Below, in pieces: positions 16,832-24,815 of a stretch of DNA of 64,000 nt. Numbering within the stretch: the first letter of the stretch is position 1; every line of letters begins with the position of its first letter. The translations under genes were made by a program, and so were the position numbers. Origin of the DNA: Streptomyces griseoviridis (GTDB taxonomy: Bacteria; Actinomycetota; Actinomycetes; Streptomycetales; Streptomycetaceae); contig NZ_CP029078.1 in assembly GCF_005222485.1 (NCBI RefSeq), forward strand, positions 2,942,001-3,006,000. Direction: 5' to 3'. Below the pieces are notes generated by a model. It did not search any database. It saw only the letters and a list, made by a program, of their open reading frames with translations, and was not told the origin of the DNA.

Positions 16832-17803
16832 ATGCTGGACGAGATGGTGTTCCGGAGCGGGGACGTGCCCACGGCCGACCGGTTCGACCGCTGGCGTGAC
16901 CTCATGAACCAGGTGTACGCGCCGATGGACGTCAGGAGCGACCACGCGGCGGACTACCGGGCGCACCAGCGGCTGATCGGGCTCGGGCCGGTGTCGGTGT
17001 GGCCGGGTGAGTTCCAGCCGCTGGTGTTCCTGCGCACGCCCAGGCTCATCCGGCAGTACGACCCCGAGCTGTACCACCTCACGCTCGTCGTGAACGGAAG
17101 CGGCGGGATCGCCCTGGGCAAACAGGAGACGACGTACGGCACGTACGACATCGCCACGAACGACACCTCACGGGCCTCCGAGACCTGGGTCGGCCTCGGG
17201 ACGGCGAAGATCGTGGGGGTCTGCGTCCCCAAGGCGATGCTGCCGCTGCCGAAGGGCCGCGCGGACCAGGCGATCGGGCGGCGGATGTCGTCGGAGCGGG
17301 GAGTGGGCGCCCTCCTCGCGCTGCTCCTCACCCAACTGGCCGACAACAGCGGCCAGTACACCCCCGCCGACGCGCCGCGGCTGGGCGTCGTCGTGGCCGA
17401 TCTGGTCGCCGCCCTGTTCGCCCACACCCTGGACGCCGACCGTTCCCTGCCGCCTGACACCCATCGGCGGACGCTGGTCCTGCGGATCCGGGCGTTCATG
17501 GAACAGCACTTGTCCGACCCGGAGTTGACGCCGCGCACGGTCGCCGCCGCGCACTCCATATCGCCCAGCTATCTGCACCGCCTCTTCCAGGACGAGGGCA
17601 CGACCGTCGCCGCCTGGATACGACGACGGCGACTCGAACGCGCCCGCGGCAACCTCACCGACCCCGCGCTCCGCACCGTCCCGATCCATGTGATCGCCGC
17701 CCGCTGGGGGTTCACCGGCCCGGCGGAGTTCAGCCGCGCCTTCCGCACCGAATTCGGCGCCCCACCAAGGGAGTTCCGCCCATCACGGGCCGACTCCACG
17801 TGA
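16832..17803 (+). CDS. AraC-family regulator
   Basis: 323 residues from ATG 16832, with GGGGGAGAG directly upstream. Residues 1-190 are the AraC-binding-like domain (DRFDRWRDLMNQVYAPMDV, LYHLTLVVNGSGG). The last 110 form the double helix-turn-helix: RIRAFMEQHLSDPELTPRTV, ISPSYLHRLFQDEGTTVAAW, then RWGFTGPAEFSRAFRTEFG. It ends 122 bases before the RiPP precursor in the same orientation, so it may control that cluster. Nothing in the sequence proves the link. Confidence 0.88.
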   Translation: MLDEMVFRSGDVPTADRFDRWRDLMNQVYAPMDVRSDHAADYRAHQRLIGLGPVSVWPGEFQPLVFLRTPRLIRQYDPELYHLTLVVNGSGGIALGKQETTYGTYDIATNDTSRASETWVGLGTAKIVGVCVPKAMLPLPKGRADQAIGRRMSSERGVGALLALLLTQLADNSGQYTPADAPRLGVVVADLVAALFAHTLDADRSLPPDTHRRTLVLRIRAFMEQHLSDPELTPRTVAAAHSISPSYLHRLFQDEGTTVAAWIRRRRLERARGNLTDPALRTVPIHVIAARWGFTGPAEFSRAFRTEFGAPPREFRPSRADST

Positions 17804-17925
17804 GGGAGGAGCCGGGAGCCACCGCCTGGCGCGCATCCGCAGGAAACGACCCGAATGCCTCTGGCGGCTGCCGCCCGCGCCCCAAAACACTGGAATGCGA
17901 AGGTCGGTGGCAACCGGAGGTACGA

Positions 17926-18174
17926 GTGAATGAGACACCCGCCCCGTGGGGCCTGACCCGTATGAGGCCGTACCCCGAGGCCGTTGTCCTGCCTGCCGCC
18001 GAGGTCGTCCTGGACCCCGTGACACAGACCGGACGGTGGACGGGCCCGGACGGTGGCGACTCGCCGCTCATGAGCAGGCACAAGAGGTCGGAGACCAGCA
18101 AGGAGACGAAGACCAAGACAAGCATGGACGGGACCCCGGACGAGGGAAGCGACCAGATCGGCGACACGGATTGA
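17926..18174 (+). CDS. tgmA: ATP-grasp-modified RiPP precursor peptide
   Basis: 82 residues from GTG 17926, with a strong CCGGAGG 5 bases upstream. The leader carries PWGLTRMRPYP near the start and the conserved LDPVTQTGRW at residues 29-38, which is the recognition region of putative ATP-grasp-modified RiPPs. After RHKRSETS the presumed core is rich in Thr/Ser donors and acidic acceptors: KETKTKTSMDGTPDEGSD (residues 59-76), then QIGDTD. In graspetides, Thr/Ser hydroxyls are joined to Asp/Glu side chains as omega-esters. D68-G69 is an attractive site for aspartimide formation by the clustered methyltransferase. The stop overlaps the TTG start of the ligase. The leader cleavage site is not identifiable. 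Confidence 0.85.
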   Translation: MNETPAPWGLTRMRPYPEAVVLPAAEVVLDPVTQTGRWTGPDGGDSPLMSRHKRSETSKETKTKTSMDGTPDEGSDQIGDTD

Positions 18175-19142
18175 GCCGGGCCACCACGGTCCTGGTCGTC
18201 TCACGGCTGGACGACGCGACCGCTGACGTGGTGGTCGAGGAGCTGAACAGGCGGCAGGTCGCGGTCACCCGGCTTGACCCGGGCGACTTCCCGACCGCCG
18301 TCTCCGTCCGAGCCCGCTTCGACAGCGGCGGACTACGGGGAAGCGTGCGGACGGTGACGCGGGACACCGATCTGGGCCGGGTGCGATCCGTCTACTGGCG
18401 TCGGCCGCACCCCTACACGGCACCGCCCGGCTTGTCGGCGCGGGAAGGCCGCTGGTGCCAGGAGGAAGCGCGCTACGGCCTCGGGGGTGTCCTCGCCGCT
18501 CTCCGCGGCGCGCACTATGTGAACCATCCGTGGCGCAACAGGGACGCCGAGTACAAGCCCGCCCAGCTGGCCGTCGCGGCGCGATGCGGCTTCGACGTTC
18601 CGCCCACCCTGCTCACCAACGACGAGGCAACCGCCCGGGAGTTCATCCGCGCGCACGGCCCCGTCGTCTACAAGCCGCTGCGCAACACGGACTACCAGGA
18701 TCCCGAGGGGCGAGCCCTGACCGTGTGGGTCGAGGAGGTCGACCCCGGTGATCTGGACGCGGGCGTCACCCGCACCGCGCATCTCTTCCAGAAACGGGTC
18801 CGCTCCGTCACCGATCTGCAGGTGACGGCGGTGGGCGACAGGCTGTTCACCGTCCGGATCGACGGCTCGCCCGGCCTGGACTGGCGCCGGCACTACGACG
18901 CCCTGTCGTACACCCTCGTCGACACGCCTCCGGAGCTGGCGCGACACGGGCGTCAGTACATGGACGCCTTCGGGCTGGTCTTCGGAGCCTTCGACTTCGC
19001 CGTCGACCCCGAAGGGCGGATCTGGTTCTACGAATGCAACCCGAACGGGCAATTCGCCTGGTTTCCGGAACCGATCACCGCGAGGATCGTCAGCGCCCTC
19101 GCCGACCAGCTCCAGCACGCAGGAGACCTCTGTGCCCGCTGA
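18171..19142 (+). CDS. tgmB: ATP-grasp ribosomal peptide maturase
   Basis: 323 residues. The TTG at 18171 overlaps the precursor stop (TTGA), and no better start is visible, so translation is coupled. It has a pre-ATP-grasp domain (TTVLVVSRLDDATADVVVEE, VYWRRPHPY) and then the ATP-grasp fold with GPVVYKPLRNTDYQ (nucleotide-binding Lys), HLFQKRV and a Mg-binding end DFAVDPEGRIWFYECNPNGQ. This matches the graspetide ligases that phosphorylate acidic side chains of a precursor and close ester or amide rings. Lying between precursor and methyltransferase, its job here is cross-linking the TgmA core. Confidence 0.9.
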   Translation: MSRATTVLVVSRLDDATADVVVEELNRRQVAVTRLDPGDFPTAVSVRARFDSGGLRGSVRTVTRDTDLGRVRSVYWRRPHPYTAPPGLSAREGRWCQEEARYGLGGVLAALRGAHYVNHPWRNRDAEYKPAQLAVAARCGFDVPPTLLTNDEATAREFIRAHGPVVYKPLRNTDYQDPEGRALTVWVEEVDPGDLDAGVTRTAHLFQKRVRSVTDLQVTAVGDRLFTVRIDGSPGLDWRRHYDALSYTLVDTPPELARHGRQYMDAFGLVFGAFDFAVDPEGRIWFYECNPNGQFAWFPEPITARIVSALADQLQHAGDLCAR

Positions 19143-20271
19143 CCCCTCCGCGCTCCGCCTCGCCCTGGCCGAGGAGATCACCGCCGCCGACCCGACGCTG
19201 GACCCCGGATGGCTCGACGCCATCGCGGCCGTCCCCCGTGAACTGTTCCTCGGAACCTCGGTCTTCCGCCCCACGGGCACCGGATGGCAACCCGTCCTCC
19301 GCGCCGAGGCAGGGCAGGAGGAGTGGCTGCGGATGGTCTACTCCGACCGCACCTGGGTCACCCAGGTCGAAGGGACGGACGCCGCCGACGCCACGGGACC
19401 GGTCACCGGCAGCCCCACCTCCTCCGCCACCCTCCCGTCCCTGGTCGCCCGCACCGCGCAGGTCGCCGGGGTCAGGCCCGGTCAGAAGATCCTCGAAGTC
19501 GGCACCGGCACGGGATACTCCACCGCGCTCCTGAGCCACCGGCTCGGGTCCGAGAACGTCGTCAGTGTCGAGTACGACGCCGGCCTGGCGGCGAGCGCCG
19601 CCGCCCATCTCCGCGACGCCGGATACGCGCCGACGCTGGCCGTCGGCGACGGCCTCCACGGCTGCGCGGAGCACGCCGACTACGACGCGATCATCGCGAC
19701 CTGCTCGGTACGCTCCCTGCCTCCGTCGTGGTTCTGGCAGCTCGACGACGGCGGCTCGATCACCACCACCATCAGCGGCTGGATGCTCGCCTCGGGACTG
19801 ATCCGCCTCGTCCTCGACGACGAGGGAGTCGCCCGCGGCCGGTTCACCGGCGACACCATCAGCTACATGCTGGCCCGCCCCCACGAACGACCCCCGTCAC
19901 CCACCTTCTTCCCCCAGGACGGTGACACCCGGCCGGCCCGGCTCGACCCCGGTCTCGTCGACCACTGGGCCGGCCGTTTCGTCGCCCAACTCGCCGTGCC
20001 CTCGGCCCAACTGACGACCACCGACTCCGGCGTCGTCCTGCGTGACGTCGCGACCGGCTCCCAGGCGTGGACGGAACCCGACGGCGACGCGTGGTCCGTC
20101 CACCAGCACGGGCCGCTCCGCCTCTGGGACCAGGCCGAAACCGCCCTTCTCCAGTGGCGGGCCCTGGGCTCACCCGACCTCACGGAGTTCGGGATGACCG
20201 CAACACCGTTCGAGCAGACCGTGTGGATCGGCTCCCCCGAAGGCCCTCACTGGAGCCTTCCCCAAGGCTGA
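19132..20271 (+). CDS. tgmC: PIMT-like O-methyltransferase of the RiPP cluster
   Basis: 379 residues from GTG 19132, overlapping the ligase gene by 11 bases; GGAGA lies about 9 bases upstream. The first 220 residues are protein L-isoaspartyl methyltransferase-like: TGSPTSSATLPSLVARTAQV (peptide-binding entry), ILEVGTGTGYSTALLSHRLG (SAM motif I) and VVSVEYDAGLA. A C-terminal extension of about 150 residues, absent from housekeeping PIMT, is typical of the ATP-grasp RiPP versions. In characterised fuscimiditide-type graspetides this enzyme methylates an Asp in the cross-linked peptide, which collapses to an aspartimide. The same is inferred here. Confidence 0.88.
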   Translation: MPADPSALRLALAEEITAADPTLDPGWLDAIAAVPRELFLGTSVFRPTGTGWQPVLRAEAGQEEWLRMVYSDRTWVTQVEGTDAADATGPVTGSPTSSATLPSLVARTAQVAGVRPGQKILEVGTGTGYSTALLSHRLGSENVVSVEYDAGLAASAAAHLRDAGYAPTLAVGDGLHGCAEHADYDAIIATCSVRSLPPSWFWQLDDGGSITTTISGWMLASGLIRLVLDDEGVARGRFTGDTISYMLARPHERPPSPTFFPQDGDTRPARLDPGLVDHWAGRFVAQLAVPSAQLTTTDSGVVLRDVATGSQAWTEPDGDAWSVHQHGPLRLWDQAETALLQWRALGSPDLTEFGMTATPFEQTVWIGSPEGPHWSLPQG

Positions 20272-20275
20272 GCCC

Positions 20276-20293
20276 AGCGCCTCGGAAGGCGCT
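20276..20293 (+). terminator. Hairpin directly after the RiPP cluster
   Basis: AGCGCCT (20276-20282) and AGGCGCT (20287-20293) form a perfect stem with a CGGA tetraloop, 4 bases after the methyltransferase stop. It marks the end of the tgmABC transcript. Confidence 0.6.
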
Positions 20294-20375
20294 GTTGCGG
20301 GTGCCGCGGTGCCACCGAACGGGTCAACGCGACGCGGCGGGCGTCACCTCAATGCCTCGATCGACGTGTGCTCGG

Positions 20376-20413
20376 TCGTTCCCGGCGGAGGTGTGACCGG
20401 CCGCCGGGAACGA
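20376..20413. terminator. Strong hairpin between convergent genes
   Basis: Perfect 13-base arms TCGTTCCCGGCGG (20376-20388) and CCGCCGGGAACGA (20401-20413) surround a 12-base loop. It sits between the convergent tgmC and TetR genes and could stop transcription from either side. Confidence 0.6.
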
Positions 20414-20486
20414 TCACCCGAGATGAGTTTCCGTCGTGGCGCAGCCGGTGTGGCGGAAGTCGTGCCGCCCCGCGACGCAAGGGCCA

Positions 20487-21047
20487 TCACGCGAAGATCC
20501 CCGCCGTCGCCCTCGTCACCCGACGTCGTGCCCTCGCCTCGTCGTCACCGAAGCGGTCGATGCCCCAGGACAGGGCGAGGACCAGTTCGAACACCTCGTC
20601 CGCGGTGATCTCCGCGGCCACCTCGCCGGCCGCCTTGGCGCTGTCCAGCAGGACGCCGACCCGCTCCACCAGCGGCGCATTCGCCGAGTGCAGCGGCGTG
20701 GCGTCGTCGTGGTGCGCGGTGGCGAGACAGACCGGCAGGTCGTGCCAGATCCGCATCCCCCAGCTCACCCGCACCAGCCACTCGACGAGCGCCTCGCCCG
20801 GCGGCAGCGTCCGGGACAACTCGTCGGCCTCCGTCAGCGCCCGGGTGAAGAAGCCCTCGATGGCCGCGGCGAGCAGGTCGTCCCGGGTCGGGAAGTTCCG
20901 GTAGAGGGTGGCGTTGCCGACGCCGGCGCGCAAGGCGATCGCGTCGAGCGAGGCGAAGACTCCGTCCACCTCGAACACCTCGCGCGCCGCGCTCAGGATC
21001 GCGTCGCGGTTGCGCTGCGCGTCGGCGCGGAGCGGGCGCGTTGCCAC
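20487..21047 (-). CDS. TetR-family repressor
   Basis: 186 residues. GTG 21047 is preferred since AGGAG at 21057-21061 is 8-9 bases away; GTG 21056 abuts it. The N-terminal helix-turn-helix reads RDAILSAAREVFEVDGVFAS, then AIALRAGVGNATLYRNFPTR. The ligand-binding part ends in RATAGIFA. It is divergent from a crotonase-family gene, and two identical-type palindromes lie between them, so it should repress that gene and itself. The inducer is unknown. Confidence 0.9.
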   Translation of the reverse strand: MATRPLRADAQRNRDAILSAAREVFEVDGVFASLDAIALRAGVGNATLYRNFPTRDDLLAAAIEGFFTRALTEADELSRTLPPGEALVEWLVRVSWGMRIWHDLPVCLATAHHDDATPLHSANAPLVERVGVLLDSAKAAGEVAAEITADEVFELVLALSWGIDRFGDDEARARRRVTRATAGIFA

Positions 21048-21062
21048 CAAGATCACTCCTCA

Positions 21063-21111
21063 TTGACTAAACGGGGAGAGTCCCCACATAGTGTTAGCGG
21101 GGAAGCTCCCC
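21063..21111 (+). promoter_or_regulatory. Twin TetR operators over a promoter
   Basis: Two 13-bp palindromes, GGGGAGAGTCCCC (21073-21085) and GGGGAAGCTCCCC (21099-21111), have centres 26 bp apart. TTGACT (21063-21068) and CATAGT (21087-21092) are 18 bases apart and form a plausible promoter for the crotonase gene. The first palindrome fills its spacer and the second covers the expected transcription start. Confidence 0.75.
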
Positions 21112-21130
21112 ACTTATCGAAGGAGTCTAT

Positions 21131-21991
21131 ATGCCCTACGACGACCTGACCGGTCTGCGGATCACGGTGGAGAACGGGGTCGCGACCGTCACCCTCGACC
21201 ACCCGCCGCTGAACCTGATGGACGGCGTTCTGCTGCCGTCGCTGCGCGGCTTCGTCAACCGGGTGCGCCACGACACCGACGTCCGCGTCGTGGTGTTCGA
21301 CAGCGCCGACCCGGAATTCTTCAGCGCGCACGGCGACATGGCCTACCTCACCGACCCGGAGGCGCTGCCCGCCGCCACAGCCGCCGCGCTCGCCGCCGCG
21401 CCTGACGTGCCCGTCCCTGACGGCATGAACATCCTGGAGGCCATGAGCGACGAGGTGCGCGGCCTCCCGCAGATCACCATCGGGAAGATCGCCGGCTTCG
21501 CCCGGGGCGCCGGCAACGAGTTCCTCATGTACCTCGACATGCGGTTCGCGGCGATCGGCCAATCCGGCCAGGCCCAGCCCGAGGCCGTGATGGACATCCT
21601 TCCGGGCGGCGGCGGGACGGTGAACATGGCCCGTCTGCTCGGCCGGGCACGCGCCCTGGAACTGCTCCTCGGCAGCGAACTGGTCGACGCCGAGCTGGCC
21701 GAGCGCTACGGCCTGGTCAACCGCGCGGTCCCCGCCGACGAGATCGACGCCTTCGTCGATCGACTGGCGCACCGGATCGCCCGCCTGCGCCCCGAGGTCG
21801 TCGCCGCCATCAAGGCCACCGTCGAGACCATCACCCCGAGAATCCCCCACCAGGCGTACGCCGTGGAGAACTCCGCCCTGTTCTCCCTGTTCACCGACGA
21901 CATGGTCGCGTCGGCCCACAAGCAGCTCGCAGCGGGCGTGCAGACCCGGGAGGGCGAACGCGACCTGGAGCGCATCCTCGACAGCCTCTGA
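21131..21991 (+). CDS. Enoyl-CoA hydratase/isomerase-family protein
   Basis: 286 residues from ATG 21131, with AAGGAG 8 bases upstream. The crotonase fold is clear: ENGVATVTLDHPPLNLMDG, the oxyanion-hole segment KIAGFARGAGNEFLMYLDMR, QPEAVMDILPGGGGTVNMAR and LVDAELAERYGLVNRAV. The usual catalytic glutamates are not all in standard positions, so it may not be a simple hydratase. It is probably induced when the divergent TetR protein leaves its paired operators. Confidence 0.85.
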   Translation: MPYDDLTGLRITVENGVATVTLDHPPLNLMDGVLLPSLRGFVNRVRHDTDVRVVVFDSADPEFFSAHGDMAYLTDPEALPAATAAALAAAPDVPVPDGMNILEAMSDEVRGLPQITIGKIAGFARGAGNEFLMYLDMRFAAIGQSGQAQPEAVMDILPGGGGTVNMARLLGRARALELLLGSELVDAELAERYGLVNRAVPADEIDAFVDRLAHRIARLRPEVVAAIKATVETITPRIPHQAYAVENSALFSLFTDDMVASAHKQLAAGVQTREGERDLERILDSL

Positions 21992-22425
21992 TCAGTGGCC
22001 GTTCGGATCGGTAGGTCGTCCGTCGTTGCGATCGGGGTCCGGGGTCCGGGGTCCCGGCTCCTGACTCCCGGCTCCTGACCCCTGACCCCTGGCTCCTGGC
22101 TCCGGGCTCCTGGCTGTGCAGACGGCACCGCGGAGTCCGGCCGGCCGACGTCACCGAATCCCGTCGGACGGAATCGAGAATTCCGGCCGACCGACACCAC
22201 CGCCCGGCCCGTCCCTCCCGTCCCGGCTCCTCTCCGCAAGACGCCAAATGCGTTCCCGCGCCCCCGGGTTGCAGTGAGCCGGACCGGCCGGCGCGATCAG
22301 CGGCCCCGAAAAGGCCCGGCGCGCATCACGTGTGGAAGAAGAAGCAACCAATTGCCGCTGCCCACCGTCTAGTCGGCAGCCGACAACGACGACTTCCACG
22401 CCGCTTCAGCGCACAAGGAAAAGCC
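21992..22425. other. Gene-free gap with simple repeats
   Basis: No gene is recognised. Between about 22035 and 22110 the strand is built of GGCTCCTG and GACCCCTG-like 7- to 8-mers in tandem. The right end should hold the promoter of the repeat-protein gene; no clear -35/-10 pair was picked out. Confidence 0.45.
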
Positions 22426-23808
22426 ATGCCCAAGACAGGACCTCAGACCTCTGGCGCCCGTTATGCCGAGGCCATCCTTCAGGCATACGGTCTCGCCCCG
22501 CAGACCGACTCGGAACAAGTGCCGGTCCCCTACGGCAGCCTTCCCCGTTCCAGCCTCCTGGTGGAGGACGTGAAACTCGGAAAACGCCTGTCCAGCCTCG
22601 CGGCCGAAAGAACCCACGCCCGCGTGTCACCGGAAGAGGCGGCCGCCCTGACCAGTGTCGGCATTCCCCTGCGCCGGCATTCCAACGGCAGCCATTCCAT
22701 CGAACCGTCGACGCCGAAGATGTCCCAACTGGCCCATCAGGTCTCGGACTCCGTCTACGCGCGGGCCATCAGCACGGCCTACGGCCTCGACGGACCGAGT
22801 CAGGACCCGGACGCGCTGATCCCCTACGGATTCCGCCCCAGCGCCAGCTACACCGTGGCCGATGTGCGGCTCGGGAAGCGCATGGCCAGCCTCGCCTCGC
22901 AGAACACGGAGTCCCGCGCCTCGCCGGAAGAGGCGGCGGCGCTGACCAGGGCGGGAATCCTGCTGCGCACCCATCCCAACGGCAGCGTCTCCATCGATCC
23001 CGCCGCGCCGAAACTGTCGGGGCTGACCCAGCAGTTCTCGGACTCCATCTTCGCCGATGCCGTCAGAACGGCCTACGGCCTCGACGGGCAGTCCGCGACC
23101 GACCAGGCACCGATCACCCACGGCTACCTCCCCAGCTCCAGCGCCGAGGTACGGGGCGTGAAGCTCGGCCAACGGATGTTCCACCTCTCCGAAGTGCGCG
23201 CGAGCGTCAGGGCGGGACCCGAGGAGGCGGCAGCGCTGACCGAGGCGGGAATCCCCCTGGTCAGGCACTCCAACGGCACCCTCTCCATCGACCCCACGAC
23301 ACCCCGGCTGTCCCGGCTGAACCAGTCGGTCGCCGATCTCTCCAACGCCCTCGCCATCAGGCAGGCGTACGGGCTGGTCGACCGGTCCGGATCCGATCAG
23401 CTGCCGATCCCTTACGGCTTCCTCCCGAAGCGGGCCCACACGGAGAACGGCGTGAAGATCGGCCAGCGGCTGGCCAATCTCGTGGCGGAGAGCACGACGG
23501 TCAGGGCGGGACCCGAGGAGGCGGCGGCGCTGACCGAGGCGGGAATCCCCCTGGTCAGGCACCCCAACGGCAACCTCTCCATCGACCCCGCGACGCCGAG
23601 AGTCTCCCAGCTGGACCAGCGGTCCGCCGGCCCCTCCCGACCCCAGGCAGGCACCGGCGCCACGCAGCTCCCGGACAACGCCCACGCCGGCGCCGCCCGC
23701 GCTTTCCTGCCGCAGGAGAGCCGGAAGCGGTCAGGCCCGTCTGCGGGGGAGCAACCCGCCCGCAACACCGGCACCGCCGCCTCCACGAACCGGAAAAGGC
23801 GCCACTAG
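22426..23808 (+). CDS. Four-repeat protein, helicase-associated-domain-like
   Basis: 460 residues from ATG 22426, with AAGGAA 6 bases upstream. It consists of four repeats with an exact 98-residue period: the AYGL motif recurs at residues 20-23, 118-121, 216-219 and 314-317. Each repeat holds a short helix ending AYGL, a segment like PIPYGFLP, then GVKLGQRL..L and GPEEAAALTEAGIPLVRHSN, then LSIDP. The LGxR....L.........EEAAAL..GI core recalls the helicase-associated (HA) repeat, which has LGxW...QR and a final helix ending LG. It has no signal peptide and no helicase domain, and its tail is basic (ESRKRSGPSA ... NRKRRH), so nucleic-acid binding is possible (inference). I do not recognise an established name. 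Confidence 0.6.
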   Translation: MPKTGPQTSGARYAEAILQAYGLAPQTDSEQVPVPYGSLPRSSLLVEDVKLGKRLSSLAAERTHARVSPEEAAALTSVGIPLRRHSNGSHSIEPSTPKMSQLAHQVSDSVYARAISTAYGLDGPSQDPDALIPYGFRPSASYTVADVRLGKRMASLASQNTESRASPEEAAALTRAGILLRTHPNGSVSIDPAAPKLSGLTQQFSDSIFADAVRTAYGLDGQSATDQAPITHGYLPSSSAEVRGVKLGQRMFHLSEVRASVRAGPEEAAALTEAGIPLVRHSNGTLSIDPTTPRLSRLNQSVADLSNALAIRQAYGLVDRSGSDQLPIPYGFLPKRAHTENGVKIGQRLANLVAESTTVRAGPEEAAALTEAGIPLVRHPNGNLSIDPATPRVSQLDQRSAGPSRPQAGTGATQLPDNAHAGAARAFLPQESRKRSGPSAGEQPARNTGTAASTNRKRRH

Positions 23809-23895
23809 CCCCCTTTGACGCCGCGCCCCTCCATCCGCCCTCCGGACCCGGCGCCACTCAGCGGAATTGCCACTCCGGTCTCCCTCACAAGTTCC

Positions 23896-24082
23896 CGAGG
23901 TGTTCCGCACGGTTTTCCTCGTCCATTCTCAGCGGGGTTTCCCGCGCGGTTCTCCTCGTCCATCCTCAGCAGGGTTTCCCGCACGGTTCTCCCCGTCCAT
24001 CCTCAGCGAGGTTTCCCGCGCGGTTCTCCCCGCGCGTCCCCGGAGGGATCTCACGCGCGGTTTTCTCCTCGGGCTTCCTCAG
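23896..24082. repeat. 37-bp tandem repeat array, about five copies
   Basis: Units begin at 23896, 23933, 23970, 24007 and 24044 (the last is 39 bp), followed by a partial sixth at 24083. The unit begins CGGGGTTTCCCGCGCGGTTC and ends in TCCTCAG; copies differ at a few positions. There are no spacers, so this is not CRISPR. The period is not a multiple of three, so it is not simply coding. It lies between the repeat-protein gene and the inverted fragment of a related gene. Confidence 0.8.
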
Positions 24083-24094
24083 CGGGGTTTCCCT

Positions 24095-24235
24095 TCCGTT
24101 GGAATGGAGGCGCAGCGGAATGCCCGCCGCGGTCAGCGCCGCCACTTCTTCAGGTGACGCACGGGTGTCCCCCTTCTCCGACGCGAGGGCGGAGCCCCAG
24201 CGGGAGGGCTCCTCGGCCGCCTCCCGCCGTGACAC
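24095..24235 (-). pseudogene. Inverted fragment related to the four-repeat protein
   Basis: Read on the minus strand, bases 24202-24095 encode RWGSALASEKGDTRASPEEV, then AALTAAGIPLRLHSNG. This closely matches the end of each repeat of the 22426-23808 protein (for example SPEEAAALTSVGIPLRRHSN). The frame then enters the 37-bp repeats and loses similarity, and no complete gene is present. It is best read as the remnant of a second, opposite-strand member of the same family. Confidence 0.6.
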
Positions 24236-24438
24236 CGCGCAGTCCAGCCGCCGACACCGCCGTCACTGACGTGCGCGGGGCGAGGGAGCGCAGAGGCGAC
24301 GAGGCGACGAGGCGACGAGACAAGCCCCCTCCGGTGCTCCCGCCGGGTCCGTGCCGCTAACGGATTGCCCAACTCGGCGTGAAGGATTCCCCGTTGGCGC
24401 CGGTCATGCTGCACACTCCAGGCCGGAGGCGATTCATC

Positions 24439-24648
24439 ATGTCGGAGATCAACACGAGCAAGGTGAGCCGCTGGGACCAGCACGGACGCGAACATGTCGT
24501 CCGCGTGCAGCGCAAGGGCGCGCAGCGCACGATCCGCTGTGACACCTGCGGTTGGCACAAGGGGGCGCAGTTCCTGCCCTGGCTGAAGGCCGAGGAACAT
24601 CTCGCCGAGGAGCATCAGGCGACGGTGGACCCGGCGGCACAGGAGTAG
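24439..24648 (+). CDS. Small CxxC-containing hypothetical protein
   Basis: 69 residues from ATG 24439, with GGAGG 10 bases upstream. It is a basic protein with VRVQRKGAQRTIRCDTCGWH: a single CxxC followed by His residues (KAEEHLAEEH). CDTC plus HxxxxH could form a zinc site like a short zinc ribbon or C2H2 finger (inference). It is soluble. Function unknown. Confidence 0.65.
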   Translation: MSEINTSKVSRWDQHGREHVVRVQRKGAQRTIRCDTCGWHKGAQFLPWLKAEEHLAEEHQATVDPAAQE

Positions 24649-24667
24649 CGGCGGTGCGGGGACCACG

Positions 24668-24735
24668 GCGTCCCAGGGATGACAGCGTCCCAGGGATGAC
24701 GGCGGCCCAGAGATGACAGCGGCACAGGAGTGACA
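24668..24735. repeat. 17-bp tandem repeat, four copies
   Basis: GCGTCCCAGGGATGACA (24668-24684) is followed directly by three variants at 24685, 24702 and 24719. A related half-unit, GCGGCACAGGAGTAG, contains the stop codon of the preceding gene at 24634-24648. There are no spacers; probably slippage-derived. Confidence 0.75.
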
Positions 24736-24815
24736 GGGGGACCGGACCCGCGATGACTTTCCGGGGGGCGGGGAGTCGTACTCCGTAGACGATCCCCACC
24801 CCGGAAGGTCCCGCC

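Noticed and set aside
23896..24082. 37-bp repeats as a CRISPR array
   Set aside because: Units are directly joined without spacers and vary between copies; no cas gene is near.
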